DNA of 64,000 bases from Halicephalobus mephisto. Its lineage: Eukaryota > Nematoda > Chromadorea > Rhabditida > Panagrolaimidae. The DNA is taken from contig SWDT01000001.1 in the NCBI GenBank assembly GCA_009193035.1, positions 1,550,001 to 1,614,000 of the forward strand, in the 5' to 3' direction. Below the pieces are notes generated by a model. It searched no databases and was not told the origin of the DNA. It saw only the letters and a list, made by a program, of their open reading frames with translations. Both the position numbers and the translations under genes were made by a program. Below are positions 47,301 to 59,100 of the stretch, piece by piece (position 1 is the first letter of the stretch; each line of letters begins with the position of its first letter).

Positions 47301-48341
47301 CGACACTACCTCAGTTATTTGCAGAGCACAGAGCCAAAGATCATTTGTACGCACTTTTTAAGTTCGTAAATTCAGAGATTATTGAATCACTTTAGAAATC
47401 GACCAGAAGGTCCCACAGATGGAGACGGTCGGCGGAGAATGTGTCTACGATGGATCACAATAATCACATTGTGAATGTAACTGATGAAAATGGTCAATTA
47501 ACTACAACTGTTGAGTGCATAGTAGAACAACAGCCCAGACCTACTGGATTCTTCGCTGTCTTGAGACAGAAGTTGTCCTGGTTCACCAGAAGACCGAGTT
47601 TTACTTACAAAACTCCACGACAAAGTCAGACCATCAGATCCAGATCATCTTCGGCTTCTTCTACGTAATTTCATTGGTTTTTAGTAGTTTCCTTACGAAG
47701 CATTTCAGCTGTTCCTCATCAAGCGAAGTCTCCGGTCTTAAAGTTGAGAGTCGTAGAAGGAAAAAGTCTACTGCACCTACAGTAACCATTACAAGAGAGA
47801 ACAGGACAAAAACTTCGATCGAATCCTTCCGAACCATGGAAAAGGAAAAGTCGGATCCGTTTCTCAGCACCATGGGGTTTGTAGTGTAAAACGTCATTTT
47901 TATTTAACTTGAAGATTTAGATCGAGTAGAAAAGTGTCAACATTCTCATCTTTCACAAAGGACACCCGGGACAGAGTTCTTCAGTCCATTTTCAATCCAA
48001 TTATCGCCCTAAACAAGGGCAGAAAACAGACAAAAGCTGAAAAACGAGCTCACAAGGCTTTCCGGACTATTACCTTCATCGTCGGATTCTTCGCTATCCT
48101 GTGGTCTCCTTATTACGTGGTTGTAAGTTTTGTTTCTTCTTTAACTTTCTAGGGAAGAGTTTAGGCAACGATATACGGTTTCTGTAAAGGGGAATGTATT
48201 CCTGCGGCTTTGTATAATCTTTCATATTATATGTGCTACTTGAATAGCAGCGGAAATCCTTTCGCCTATGCCCTCGCTAACCGACAGTTCAGATCTGCTT
48301 TCTTACGCATGTTTCATGGAAACTTCAAACGGGTCACTTAA
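44393..48341 (+). CDS. gar-2: muscarinic acetylcholine receptor, GAR-2/GAR-1 type
   Basis: Thirteen exons: 44393-44458, 44503-44604, 44960-45050, 45096-45351, 45445-45565, 46185-46280, 46324-46410, 46753-47007, 47176-47346, 47396-47664, 47709-47876, 47921-48122, 48165-48341; all phases agree, 686 residues. TM3 has the amine-binding Asp in FLDYTLCLVSIL and an intact DRY (ADRYLSV). TM5 region: NPYVNMGMYVAYYWTTLVAM. After TM5 comes GIHQAAKNLEKKAKAKE, as in worm GAR-1/GAR-2. TM6 is AFRTITFIVGFFAILWSPYYVV; TM7 LSYYMCYLNSSGNPFAYALANRQFR. The third loop is very long (~380 residues), Ser/Thr-rich, and spread over seven exons. It should couple acetylcholine to G proteins in neurons. GAR-1 versus GAR-2 is undecided. 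A protein-like frame at 46489-46610 is out of phase and left out. Confidence 0.9.
45590..45850. repeat. TTCTAGAA-rich repeat tract in a muscarinic receptor intron
   Basis: Dense run of ttctagaa, ggaatattctagg, ttctagaaggttcc, ttctagaatcc and ggattccaggaagttcc in the 619-bp intron 45566-46184. Same family as the tracts near 8, 10.6, 15.5, 35.4 and 52.9 kb. Confidence 0.6.
45742..45754. promoter_or_regulatory. perfect three-unit heat-shock-element-like site
   Basis: TTC-TA-GAA-GG-TTC, the HSF trimer consensus, followed within 10 bp by a TTCTAGAA pair. It lies inside an intronic repeat tract, so it may be only a property of the repeat. Confidence 0.35.
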
Positions 48342-49108
48342 GTCAAAGAATTCTCAAATTTCAACTGCAAAATTAATTATATTAAATTATCACTGGATAA
48401 TGGACTCAACAAGAGAAAAAGCTGATATCATGAGTTACTTATATTTCCAAATATATGAATACCAAATAAATTTTATCACCAAGTCGCTTGTATGATAATA
48501 GAATTTCCTTTTCTCGCGGGAAATGGAAACATAAACTAATTCGTTGACAACAAAATTACAGGCTTTTAATCTTTGAACTGTAAAATGAACCAGTCTCCTT
48601 GAATTTCAAAATTTGAAAATTTCGGGAAATTAACACCAAAAGGAATTACGAGAATCAAAGAAAGCATAAAATTGTAAAGTAAGAATAATTTTAAACAACT
48701 TCTTTGGTAGATGTGAGAATCCCATTTTTTGCAACTTTTGTTGTAGAAGTTTCGTCGCAGCATCTCACACATAACTTAAACATAAAAAAATCAAGTCCCT
48801 TTAAATATTGAAATTTTAATTTTCTAATTCTGATTGATTTAATTTTAATTTCGAACCTCTTCGATTTTTTAATTTTAATCAATTCAAACTTGATTTGGAT
48901 TTAACTTGCAGCTGATTTTTAACTTTATTCGTTTCTCCAAACATCTTACTAACTTTTAGTGTTTGGGAACTCCAAGTTCCTTTCTGTTTGGCGTTCCGTT
49001 CTTTTTCCTTTTGAGTGGAAATAGAAATCTCGTGTGTGCCAGTCAAGCAAGGCCATCGCTATGATTCTTTAGTTAACGAAGGATTTTTTGACTTTTAGCC
49101 TTTTCAAC
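48342..49108. other. intergenic region
   Basis: About 770 bp; AATAAA at 48465-48470 ends the muscarinic receptor. The rest is A+T-rich with no coding support; the right part is the ZnT9 promoter. Confidence 0.45.
48465..48470 (+). terminator. polyadenylation signal of the muscarinic receptor gene
   Basis: AATAAA 124 nt past the stop codon. Confidence 0.5.
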
Positions 49109-50791
49109 ATGCTTCTTGTCAAAGGTTAGTTTCTACTGGCATAAATAATGAATTACGATCTATTCAGGCATATCTTTGTCATCGTGTTGTCGATTACTTC
49201 ATTCATCTATCAGCTTGCGTACTGATCACACTACGAGAATCTTGGAAGCTAATAGGAAACGGTTATTTCGAGTTGCTAGATCGACAAGACAAACGAGAAC
49301 TTATGAAGATGATAAAATCGATGAAGGAAGAGCAATGGCCGAATTTGATTTGGACAAACATCATCTTGCGTCTGTTTTAACTCGCTTCCATATATGAAAT
49401 TCTTATTTTAGAGATCTGCCGAAGCAAGCACATCATTTCTCGAGAAGTCCACTATATTCAGTGAGTGATGTCTACGATAAAGCCCTCAAGGTTCATGGAA
49501 GTCACACTGCCATTCATGCCAAGAGTCGACCTCTGCTGCACCAGATGTCAGATGCTGAGAAAATGCGCCTTAGAATGCGGGTTGAAGCTCGTTCAAGTGG
49601 AACAACAGGAGCTGATCGGGTTGTTGGTATAGCTTTTGCTCTGAATGCATGTGATATGATCTTCAAGTACGGTGCAGCTTATTTGACTGGAAGTAAGAGT
49701 TTGTTTGCCGAAGCCATTCACAGTACAATGGATACTGTTAACCAACTTATTCTTTACTTGGGTATTCGTTACTCTTCGAAGAACCCTGATCCTAATTTCC
49801 CTTATGGCTACGGTAATATGAGGTACGTGACTTCGTTGATCAGTGGTTGCGGAATTCTTTCCTTTGGCTGTGGATTATCGATGTACCACGGCATTAGTGG
49901 CCTTCTTCATCCATCTGACTTGGAGCCAATGAGTTACGTACGTCATTATTCATAGGCTAAAGTAATTATTTGTTTCAGGCATACTATGCTCTTGCCATGT
50001 CCTTCTGCTTCCAAGGGTGTTCTGCCTTGACTGCTTTCCGTGAGGTTCGCAAGAAAGCTGACGAATCGAATCTAACCATTATGCAGTATGGTATGTTATT
50101 TATTCCCTCCAAAAGGTTTCCAACGACAATTTAGTGCAATCCAGTGCTGATCCCAGCTTGAACGTTGTTCTGTTGGAAGACACAGCTGCGGTTACTGGAG
50201 TTTGTGTTGCCTTCACTGCTGTTTCACTGAGTTCTATCCTTAATTCTCCGATTCCTGATTGCATTGGCTCTATTGTCATTGGTGGACTTCTGGGTACAGT
50301 TGCTACATTCATCATCAGAACTAATGCCTCTCACTTGGTCGGAAGATCTTTGCCGAAGAGAATCACTGATGATATAGTCTGTCGACTTGAAAATGATCCA
50401 ATGATCAGGTCTTATTTTTTAAATTAATGATCGAAATTCATCATTTTTGTTTAGATCAGTTCATGACGTAAAAGCGACGTCTCTTGGTGTTGAGAAATCT
50501 CGATTCAAGGCTGAGATCGACTTCAACGGAAGAGCAATTACACAAGCCTATTTGAAGGAACATTGCAACGTCGACAAGCTTTTTGAGGTACTTTCAACGT
50601 TCTCATGCATTGTTCTGACACGGATTTTTCAGGAAGTCAAATCATATAAGGATCCCCAAGAAATGGAGCAATTCATGTTGAGCCACGGCGAGAAGATCAT
50701 TGATCGGGTAGGAGACGAGGTCGATAGGATCGAAAAGCAGATCACGAAAAAACATCCCGATATCCGTCACGTAGATCTGGAAGCGTTGTAA
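49109..50791 (+). CDS. SLC30A9: mitochondrial zinc transporter ZnT9 (SLC30A9 family)
   Basis: Seven exons: 49109-49124, 49168-49369, 49412-49937, 49979-50090, 50135-50408, 50455-50587, 50633-50791; phases agree, 473 residues. The first exon is only 16 nt. The N-terminus (MLLVKGISLSSCCRLLHSSI...) is rich in Arg/Ser without acids, a mitochondrial presequence shape. The cation-diffusion-facilitator core is clear: GADRVVGIAFALNACDMIFK, LFAEAIHSTMDTVNQLILYLG with the His-x3-Asp zinc site, FPYGYGNMRYVTSLISG, and LNVVLLEDTAAVTGVCVA with the second acidic site. The C-terminal cytosolic/matrix domain follows (VHDVKATSLG ... EVDRIEKQI). ZnT9 exports zinc from mitochondria. Family assignment is strong. 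Confidence 0.9.
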
Positions 50792-51379
50792 ATCTTGCTT
50801 TGTAGGTTATCACTTATTCTTGACTCCGGTGTCAGTCCCATGTGCACAAGTTCAAAGTATTTTATGTACTTGTATTTTTTGGGTCAGCGGTGCTGGATAA
50901 ATTATGATTTTGTCGTTGAAGATAAAAGTGTATTTCGAGTCGTATGTGAGAAGTGTAATGACCACTTTTATTCTCCCACCTGACTTAATTAAAGTTCATC
51001 AGCGTCGGTTTCAATCAGACGGCGCCAAAGAGACGCCGAAAAAAGGAAAAAGGGGTTGTTGATTTTCTTATTGTCAGTTTTTCCATTTCTTTATTGTCCT
51101 TAGTCACGAAAGTGGTTACATTTAGATTTTTCGTTTTTGACACCTTTTGAATTCCCTTGCCTATGATTTCTCGATCGAACACCCAAAATGTTTCTAAAAA
51201 AGTTATTTTTGTTTTTGGTGAACGCCCTCGGGGAACATGAGAATTTGAACCGGTCTATACAATGAGCTCTATTTCAGGCTTTTGTGAGAAGGTTAAAGTC
51301 GTTATTTCATTTTCAGAGAAGAAAGTTAACTGCTTTGGCTTTAAGACAGGACATGACCTCCTTGTTTTATTTCTGAATT
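50792..51379. other. intergenic region
   Basis: About 590 bp; a T-rich promoter-like tract and the 3' UTR of ZnT9. Short frames at 50795 and 51262 are not supported. Confidence 0.4.
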
Positions 51380-52243
51380 ATGATTTTTATCGTGAGACAG
51401 AAGTTGATAAGAATTTTAATCGTACATATTATCGTTTTTATTTTCCCGACTTCTGGGGAAGCAGAAAGAATTCTGGTGAATTCGGAGACTTTGTTCACGA
51501 TTCCACATGAAGGCAATATTGTTCGATTCGAGTGTTCTCAAGCGGAACAAGTCGTGGCTTGGATTCTTCCGGATGAAACAGAAATCCTAATGTCCTCGAA
51601 TGAAGACGAAAATGCGACTTTTATCGTCGTCGGACCCAAGTTTAATGCTACAAAAGTATGTTTTAACTAGATCGATCAATTTGAATTAGTATCAGTCGAA
51701 ATCACGTGCAATTTTCGAGACCTTCTAAAAATAAGATCACGTAGAGATTTTTCGCATTTTTGTGATTAATAAGTGAAAATATCGACAGCAAGTTTTCCAC
51801 GGGTGCCTCTTTTTATGATCGACGAGTTTGTTTTCGTCTGAAATGAAATATTTCATCAATAATTCGGGTTTCGATGGAAAATCGAATTAAAAAGTGTAAT
51901 CACACCGAAAACAAAACTAAAAAACTAAAACTTACAATTTTAGAATTTTCTGGATATTAATGGGATAGAAAATGGAATGGATGGACAGTATGTTTGTATC
52001 CTCGCAGATTCTTCTAAAAAGACCTTTTTTATCCCCCACATTGTCTCCAAGGCACGTCTCACGAAATCTATAGTGATCTCATTGTCAATAACGGGCATTT
52101 TTTGTGTTATCTGCCTCATTGTCCTGCTCGTTGACCGTTACTGCTTCGACGACATTGACGACGTCAAGACTCAGATTGTTCAGGAAGCAATGAGGAAGAA
52201 GAACTTCAGTACTTGCACTGTCGCTAAACTAGAATTGCCATAA
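51380..52243 (+). CDS. single-Ig-domain type I membrane protein
   Basis: Two exons, 51380-51655 and 51944-52243; phase 0 join, 191 residues. Signal peptide ~1-28 (ILIVHIIVFIFPTSGEA). One Ig V/I-like domain: first Cys in VRFECSQ, Trp in VVAWILP, and the DGQYVCIL motif with the second Cys. Then a membrane helix (IVISLSITGIFCVICLIVLLV) and a short acidic/basic cytosolic tail. The layout resembles nematode two-Ig ZIG or other small adhesion proteins, but with one domain. Likely a cell-surface adhesion or receptor protein; no named orthologue recognised. AATAAA at 52258-52263 follows closely. Confidence 0.75.
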
Positions 52244-52257
52244 TCATATCGTTACGG

Positions 52258-52263
52258 AATAAA
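52258..52263 (+). terminator. polyadenylation signal of the Ig-domain gene
   Basis: AATAAA 15 nt past the stop codon; the convergent gene's stop is at 52294, so the 3' ends nearly touch. Confidence 0.6.
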
Positions 52264-52293
52264 CTTACTCTTCATTTTAGTCAGTGTCGAGTT

Positions 52294-52662
52294 TCAAATG
52301 ATCAGTAAAGTCCCATTTGTAGACAGATTCGTGTCAGTTACAGTAACATCGATTTTGGTTTTTTCTTCTACTCGAGTAGCTTCGGAGGCAATCTTGGCTA
52401 TTTTCATTGCTGCTCTTTTGTATTTGAAAATATGCCATCGACGAATCGTCCATCGAATAAATGAGCTTATAGTGATAGCGATGAAGAACATTGAAAGAAT
52501 CAAGGCGGTGCCGATTCCGACCATAGGATCGTAATTACTGTAAAAGTCGTCTTGTGTTTTTTCCGGATTAATGTCCATAAAATCCCTCTTTTCCGGCGAT
52601 CGACAAAGAGGGTCACAAGGCTTTCTGAAGGTAGAAGGAGTCGAGGCGAATATTATTCTCAT
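52294..52662 (-). CDS. small single-pass membrane protein, unknown family
   Basis: Uninterrupted frame from ATG (52660-52662) to TGA, 122 residues. A short N-terminal part with two cysteines (RKPCDPLCRSPEK) and an acidic stretch, one hydrophobic helix (MVGIGTALILSMFFIAITI), then a long basic, helix-prone tail ending in Thr/Asn. There is no obvious signal peptide. An acceptor-like CTTCAG at 52628-52633 on this strand suggests the ORF start may instead be an internal exon of a longer gene. Tail-to-tail with the Ig gene, 50 bp apart. Function unknown. Confidence 0.5.
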   Translation of the reverse strand: MRIIFASTPSTFRKPCDPLCRSPEKRDFMDINPEKTQDDFYSNYDPMVGIGTALILSMFFIAITISSFIRWTIRRWHIFKYKRAAMKIAKIASEATRVEEKTKIDVTVTDTNLSTNGTLLII

Positions 52663-54032
52663 CTGGCCTTAAAAATGGCAAAATCAAAAATTCTAGTTTT
52701 TAACTAAAATTATTCTGTCCCAAAAAATAGTCGGATTTTCTAGATTGAAAAAAGGTTTCAAATGGTGGAGAAATATCTTGAAACTTACAGAAACGGAAAC
52801 TGCTCCTATGGAAACCGTTTAAGGGCCAAGATAGACAATCATGCTTTTTTAAAATAAAAAAGGTGCTAGAAAATCGTTTCCACAAGAATTTCCAGGACTT
52901 GCAAAAAATTCCTGAATTCTTAGTTTCAGATATTAGTTCCAAAATTATATTATTATAAAAATTAAAAATAAACTTTGTTGTAAAGTTGTCTTGATACGAA
53001 TTTTTCGAACTTTTTATAATTTCAAAATGTCTAATTATAACTATTAATTCCGAAATTACACTAATATAAAAAATGAAAAGTAACTTTTGTTGTAAAACTA
53101 TTCTGACACGAATTTTTATAACCTTCTAAACACTCCAGAATTCTCAATTTCAGAAATCGGTTCCAAATTTAGACTATCATAAAAATAGGAAACAAATGTT
53201 TTTATACAATTATTTCGGCACGAATTTTTAGCATCTTCTAGTAACTGCAAAAGGAAAAAGATGAGTGAAACCACTCGAGAGCTGCAAATACTCTTTGCTT
53301 TAGCAAAGTTCACAAAACGCGGAAAACTCCCAAAGGCATACTTTTGTTTGGAGACGTTTTCGAAAGTTAAAGGCACTTGTTTTTTTCTAAAAATGGAGTT
53401 CACCATGAAAAACAAAATCTGATATCGGTCCAATCACCATAACAAATCTCGATTAATTAAAACTTATGTTTTCCCTTGTCAACGAGAAATTCATGCAAAA
53501 CTAAAGGAAGACAGCTGGTGAGGGGTAGGAACACCAGAACAAATGGCAATCACAGTCTTGTCCGTCAATTCGGAAAGAAGGAAAGACAGGTAATGTGTAG
53601 CTTATTTCAAAAGCTACCAAGAAAAGCGGCAGTCAAGCAAAAGATGTTCTGAGGGCAACTGACATCAAAACAGTCTTGTCTGAGAAAATGACAAATCCCT
53701 GTGGGAACTTTCATGACGAATTTTTGGAAACGCCGGAGGAAATGAGGTAATCGTTACGTGATAAATACAATTCTGAAAAACTACAGTGATATTACAGTTA
53801 GAAGACATTGTAATTCAATATTTTCTATTTGATTGAATCCCGAACCTCAGTAAAAAGTCATCTAGAAAAAATCGCGAGATTTCATGAAAAGTAATCAACC
53901 TGATTTTAAAAAAATTAGGAATTTTTTAAATGAAATTAAAAAACCAAAGTTTAAACTTCAAAATTGATATATCTATAGTTTTTGATAAAAATCCATTGAT
54001 CACATTAACACAATCAGATATGCACAAAAAAC
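52663..54032. other. intergenic region rich in degenerate repeats
   Basis: About 1.4 kb with no supported gene. It contains the three-unit 112-bp tandem repeat (52912-53240) and A+T-rich spacer up to the second SINE copy. Confidence 0.45.
52912..53240 (+). repeat. three tandem ~112-bp degenerate units
   Basis: Anchors recur in order: ttccaaaa near 52937, 53047 and 53161; then acgaattttt near 52996, 53108 and 53220. Each unit has a cag(a)tatt/agttcc block, an A-rich middle, an aacttttgttgtaaaact-like block and acgaattttt. Parts of the same unit occur singly near 10.7 and 55.7 kb, linking it to the TTCTAGAA family. Confidence 0.65.
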
Positions 54033-54660
54033 TTTATTACTTGGAGATCTAATTGTAATATGTCGGATTTTGTGGGTTTTTAAACGCTGAATCGAATGAT
54101 ATATAACATTCTAGGATTTAGTTGAGAATTATACATAAAAAAATCATTTCCAAAGCTTTTTTACATCCTTCACTGGAAATATTAATAAAAAAATAAAGAA
54201 ATTTGGGCACTTTGATTAGTTAGTTTAGTGGTTAAAATTGCAATTGTTAAGCTGCTCAGAGTGCCGAGGTTCGATTCCCGGAGAGCACAAGTAATTCTGC
54301 TGTTGCTCCTGATGGGTAATGGAGGTGCAATAATAGGGAAAGGGATACTGTAACAGGGAAAAGGATACTGTAACAGGGGAAAAGATACTGTAACAGGGAA
54401 AAGCATACTGTAACAGGGAAAAGCATACTGTAATTAATAGGTAAAGAATTAGGTAGAAAATAGCCCTATTTATTTTACACTTTCTTTGGTACCAAAAGTG
54501 ATGATCGCCTTCAAATTTGAAGGAAAAAATATGCACTCTGGGGTAATCGGACCCGTAGATTCCGAATCTGAAGTCAGAATTAACAGTTAACCTTCAAATT
54601 CCGAAGATTCTCAGTCATATATTGTTATATATTGTTCGATTCAACAATTTGATAAGTATA
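54033..54660 (+). repeat. tRNA-derived SINE-like dispersed repeat, copy 2
   Basis: Same element as 1431-2157, same strand, about 95% alike outside the tandem array. A-box-like TAGTTTAGTGG at 54221-54231 and perfect B box at 54268-54278. It has five 20-bp units instead of ten. One difference (cggagagcac versus tggagtgcac) lies in the tRNA-like 3' end. Confidence 0.78.
54334..54433 (+). repeat. 20-bp minisatellite, 5 units, inside SINE copy 2
   Basis: Five exact 20-bp units (54334, 54354, 54374, 54394, 54414) of the same sequence as the ten-unit array at 1731-1930. Confidence 0.95.
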
Positions 54661-56128
54661 AAATGCGACTTATATCATTGTAAAGTCTTTAAGTGGTAGA
54701 AAACTTTATAAAAGTATTTATGACCATAATCATATCAATGAAGCTCTGAAAATCTTATGGATTTAAACACTGACTTTAAGAATTTCCTGAAATTTATTAC
54801 TCAATTCGGAGTCTTCTGGAAAACAATAGAAATCTTTGTAACTATTTGAAACCTTCAATTGTGAAAATTCCTAGAAAATTTTAGAAATTCGTATACATTT
54901 AATTCTGTAACAAATCTTATTTTTATCTTGATAATAATATATTTTTTTGTGGAAATGAATTTTTTAGCTAAGGGAAAGTGGAGTCAACCTTCACTGGTTT
55001 TATCACTATGAAACTACCCACACTTGTCTCCAAATGAAACGAGATTTGACACACCCTCTGTTACCTATGTTCGTTGCAGGAGTATTTGTAGCCAAATTTT
55101 ACAAAATATTTTCTAAAAATATTGTTCGACTAAATCTCTGCGATTTCTCTGTATTGTAACAATAGTATTAGCAGATAATCATACTTGTAGTCCTTCATAT
55201 GGGGCGGAGTTGGACGGGGTAGTTGATTCCAAGGAAGTTGTCTCGGAAATTTGCGCACAGCCAGTTGTTCCATGTTTGTCCCTTCATCTGTCACTCCCTC
55301 ATTCGGGATTGTCCGATAAAGTCCAATTTGCTCATTAATCGAGGAATTTTTTGATAGCTATTTTGACAGTCTCCGATAGTTATTTTTCTTTGTTATTTTT
55401 CCTTAGTTTTAGTTTTTTGGAATTGTCAGTTCGATTTTCACGAACTCGGCAGGAGATCGTTCTGGTTTTTTTTCTTCCCACTTTTGGAATTTTGCATACT
55501 CGACGTTTTTCATTTCTCTGTGATCAGCTTTGTTGTGGTGCTTATCACTGAAAGTGAATGAGAAATGAAAACTGAAATATTCGTTGAGAAGTGCTATCAA
55601 ATATAATTTTTTCTTTCCTCAATATTCCCTTACTATAATTTCGTGGAAACTTTGTCTTCCAAAATTCCCTAAAACTTTCTAGTTTCAGATGTTGGTTTCG
55701 AAAGTCCGGATGTTCGAGTCGGGATGATTTCGTAATCATGTCTATTTTTAATTTTTATAATTGCATTTCTGTAATTAATGTATAAAAATAAGACTTTTGG
55801 AAGTTTCTAGATAGTTTTAAAAATCGTATTGAGATCAGCTCTTCATTTCTGCAACAATGACTTCTTTAATTTTTATAATAATGAATTCTGATCCGGATGA
55901 TGTACATAATCCGTTTTGTTTTTTTCTGTTTGATACCGTCAATTGTCGAGTTGACTGTTTGTCTTCCGGATTTTTGGAATTTTCGTCAAAGACCTAAAAA
56001 GTGCGAAAAAACTTTTGTTCAATTGAAATAAAGGAAGATGTAGAGGCTTGCTCGCTCTGCAAATTCCGTTTGCTTTCTTGGCCGTGGTGATTTACGTGAA
56101 TCAAGTGATCGATTTTCCGCTTTTAGAA
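54661..56128. other. intergenic region upstream of the myosin gene
   Basis: About 1.5 kb, A+T-rich, with fragments of the TTCTAGAA family near 54760-54910 and 55600-55830. A CTTTTAG acceptor ends at 56126, 2 nt before the myosin ATG, consistent with trans-splicing or a 5' UTR intron. Confidence 0.45.
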
Positions 56129-59100
56129 ATGGCTTTGGTGGAGCACGATCCGAAGGAGTATGGAGTCGAGGATTTGGTTCTTCTCAGCGACATTGCTCTT
56201 TCGAACATTGTCGACACTCTTAAGTTAAGATTCCACAAGAGCAGAATCTACACTTATATCGGAGAGGTATTGATCGCCGTTAACCCTTATAGAAATCTAC
56301 CTATCTACGACAAAGCTACCATTGATAGTTATCGTGGAAGAGAGCTTTACGAGAGAAGACCCCATGTCTTCGCTATTGCCGATTCTGCCTACAGATCCCT
56401 CAAACGGATGGGAAGGGATACTTGCATCGTGATATCCGGAGAATCAGGAGCCGGGAAAACTGAGAGCAGTAAGATCATCATGAGATATCTTGCAGCCATT
56501 ACCAATGTTCATCAACAGCATGAAATAGAACGGTTTGTTTTTTATTATTTAACAATGGGAATTTTTATGTCAACAGAATGTCGGGAAACGATTTTCGTTG
56601 CAGATTTTGGAAAAACCTTGCGCAAGGTCGTTCTTTTAAAAAATAGAGTTTAATTTCTTTACTAATCCAGGACCCATTTTGCCGGGCCAAAAATAACCAA
56701 CGCCCAATTTCGCAATTAGCTGAAACATAAGCTCGAGAACGCTTTCCAAATATTCTCGCCTCAAGGAATCGCGAATTTCGAAAGTGGTCGGCTTTTTATT
56801 TCCAAGAGGAAAGAACGAAATCCCCTCATAATACTTGAAGGACTGGGATTTCACTTGAATTTAAGAGTGTTCATCGATACTTTCTGCGGGGATTTGTTAA
56901 CGCTACCTATGGTTCCTTATAAATAATTCAAACAAAATGTCTTCAGCCATGTAAAAACAAATGTTGTCTAATTCGAAAAAGCTCGAATGACCCGATAAGT
57001 AAGGCATTTAGCGACTCTTCAAGGACATCTGCTGAAGTCTTGGCAGCTGTATTGCCTAGAAGCAAGGACAAGGCTTTTGTTTTCATAGAATTCTCAATGA
57101 GGTCAAATAAGGCGTTTTTGACTCGCGCGGGGTGGCTCGCTTTTCGGTCGATTTCAATTGAATTTTGTTTGAAATTCGAAAAGAGCGAGGAAACAGTCAT
57201 AAAATGGTTCGAGGAATGCTTGACTGAAAATGACTTGAGCATAGGTTTCTCTGAATCGAAATTTTGAGGATGAGAAAAAACGATGGTTGATCCTAAACCG
57301 TTTTTACGGAAGATTATCCTCCTTCTATTGGCTTGGCGCCAGAATTAGGGCGAATCTGAATGGGGATTTTGACTCAAGCAACAGAGGTATTCCAGGGTGA
57401 AGGCAATCTTGATCCGATCAACAGCGATCCTGGAATCTCTGGGATGTGCAAAAACGAACAGAAATGATAACAGTAGTAGATTTGGAAAATACATGCAAGT
57501 CAACTTTGATTACGGTGGAGACCCAGTTGGAGGGCATATTGATACGTACTTGCTCGAGAAGGTGAATCACTTGCATTTTCCTTTAGTTTAATCATTGTTT
57601 GAATTTTAGTCAAGAGTTGTTCGTCAACAGCATGGGGAAAGAAATTTCCACATTTTTTACCAGCTTCTAAAGGGTCTGGATAACGCAAAAATCCATGAAT
57701 ATCAACTACAGAGAGAAGTTGCGAAGAACTTTTATCTGAATCAAGGGAAATCGGCGAATCTCAATGGAATCGACGATGCCAGGGATTTCAGAGAAGTTCA
57801 GCAAGCCTTCAAGTCGATTTCGACGTTTTCAACCAGTGATGTGGAGACTGTTTGGAAAGTTATCGCTGCCATAATCCATCTGGGGAATCTGGAATTCAGG
57901 GAAAACGAAAAAGAAGGAGCTGAATTGATCCACAAGACTCCACTGAAGAGTGCAGCTCAATTGCTGGATGTAACGACAGATCAACTCTACAATGCTCTTG
58001 CGAAGCAGGTAGTAGCTGCCCGAGGGGATATTGTCTCCAGAGAACACAATGCTCAAGGGGCTCATTACACTAGAGATGCTCTTGCCAAGGCAATCTACGA
58101 CCGATTATTCAACTGGGTGGTGGAAAGAATTAATGCGTCCGTCGCCCCGACCATTAGTGGTAAAAATGGAAATGTTATTGGTGTCTTGGATATTTATGGT
58201 TTCGAAATCTTTGGTACTAACAGTTTCGAACAGCTTTGCATTAATTATTGTAACGAAAAGCTCCAACAATTATTTATTGAACTTGTTCTGAAACAAGAAC
58301 AAGAAGAATACGAACGGGAGGGGATCCAGTGGAAGAAGATTGACTACTTCAACAATAAAGTCATCTGTGACCTGGTAGAGCTTCCAAAGACTGGCATTAT
58401 CTCAATCCTAGATGAAGCCGGCTACAATGTCGGGAAAATCACGGACTCCATGTTCTTGGACGAGATGAACAGAGTCCTCGCTAAACATAAGCACTATACA
58501 AGTCGAGCTCTCAACCACAAGGACAAGACTATGGAATTCGAGAATCATTTCAGAATCACCCACTATGCTGGTGATGTGACCTATTCTGTCAACGGATTCC
58601 TCGATAAAAACAAAGACACTCTCTTCCAGGACTTGAAGCGATTAATGTTTGGTAGTAAGAACAAATTGCTCTCTGGAATGTTCCCTGATGGACAGCGAGA
58701 TGTGACTTTGGTGAATAAACGTCCCCCAACTGCTGGAGCCCTATTCAAAGTCTCGATGAATGAACTCGTCAAGCAATTAGCTTCCAAGGATCCGCTCTAC
58801 GTCAGATGTATCAAACCGAATGAAGATAAGTCCAGCAGTGCATTCGATTACGAAAGAGTCGAGCATCAAGTCAGATACCTCGGACTACTGGAGAACGTTC
58901 GAGTGAGAAGAGCCGGATTCGCTTACAGAGTCACTTATGAAAGATTCCTCCAAAGATACAAGTTACTATCTAACAGGACCTGGCCAAATCCGAGATCTGG
59001 GTCGCCGAGAGACAACACAATGTTGATTATGAGGGAACTTAATCTTGCCAACGACTGTGAACAGGGTCGAACTAAAATATTCATCAAAAGTCCTCAAACA

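Noticed and set aside
53541..53700. Possible two-exon gene from an ATG at 53541 with a CAG/GTAATG donor
   Set aside because: The product would be very short, without a signal peptide or known motif.
56943..57267. Opposed ORFs in the first myosin intron
   Set aside because: Both strands are open over the same bases, no motifs, and the flanking exons join in phase to restore the conserved motor sequence.
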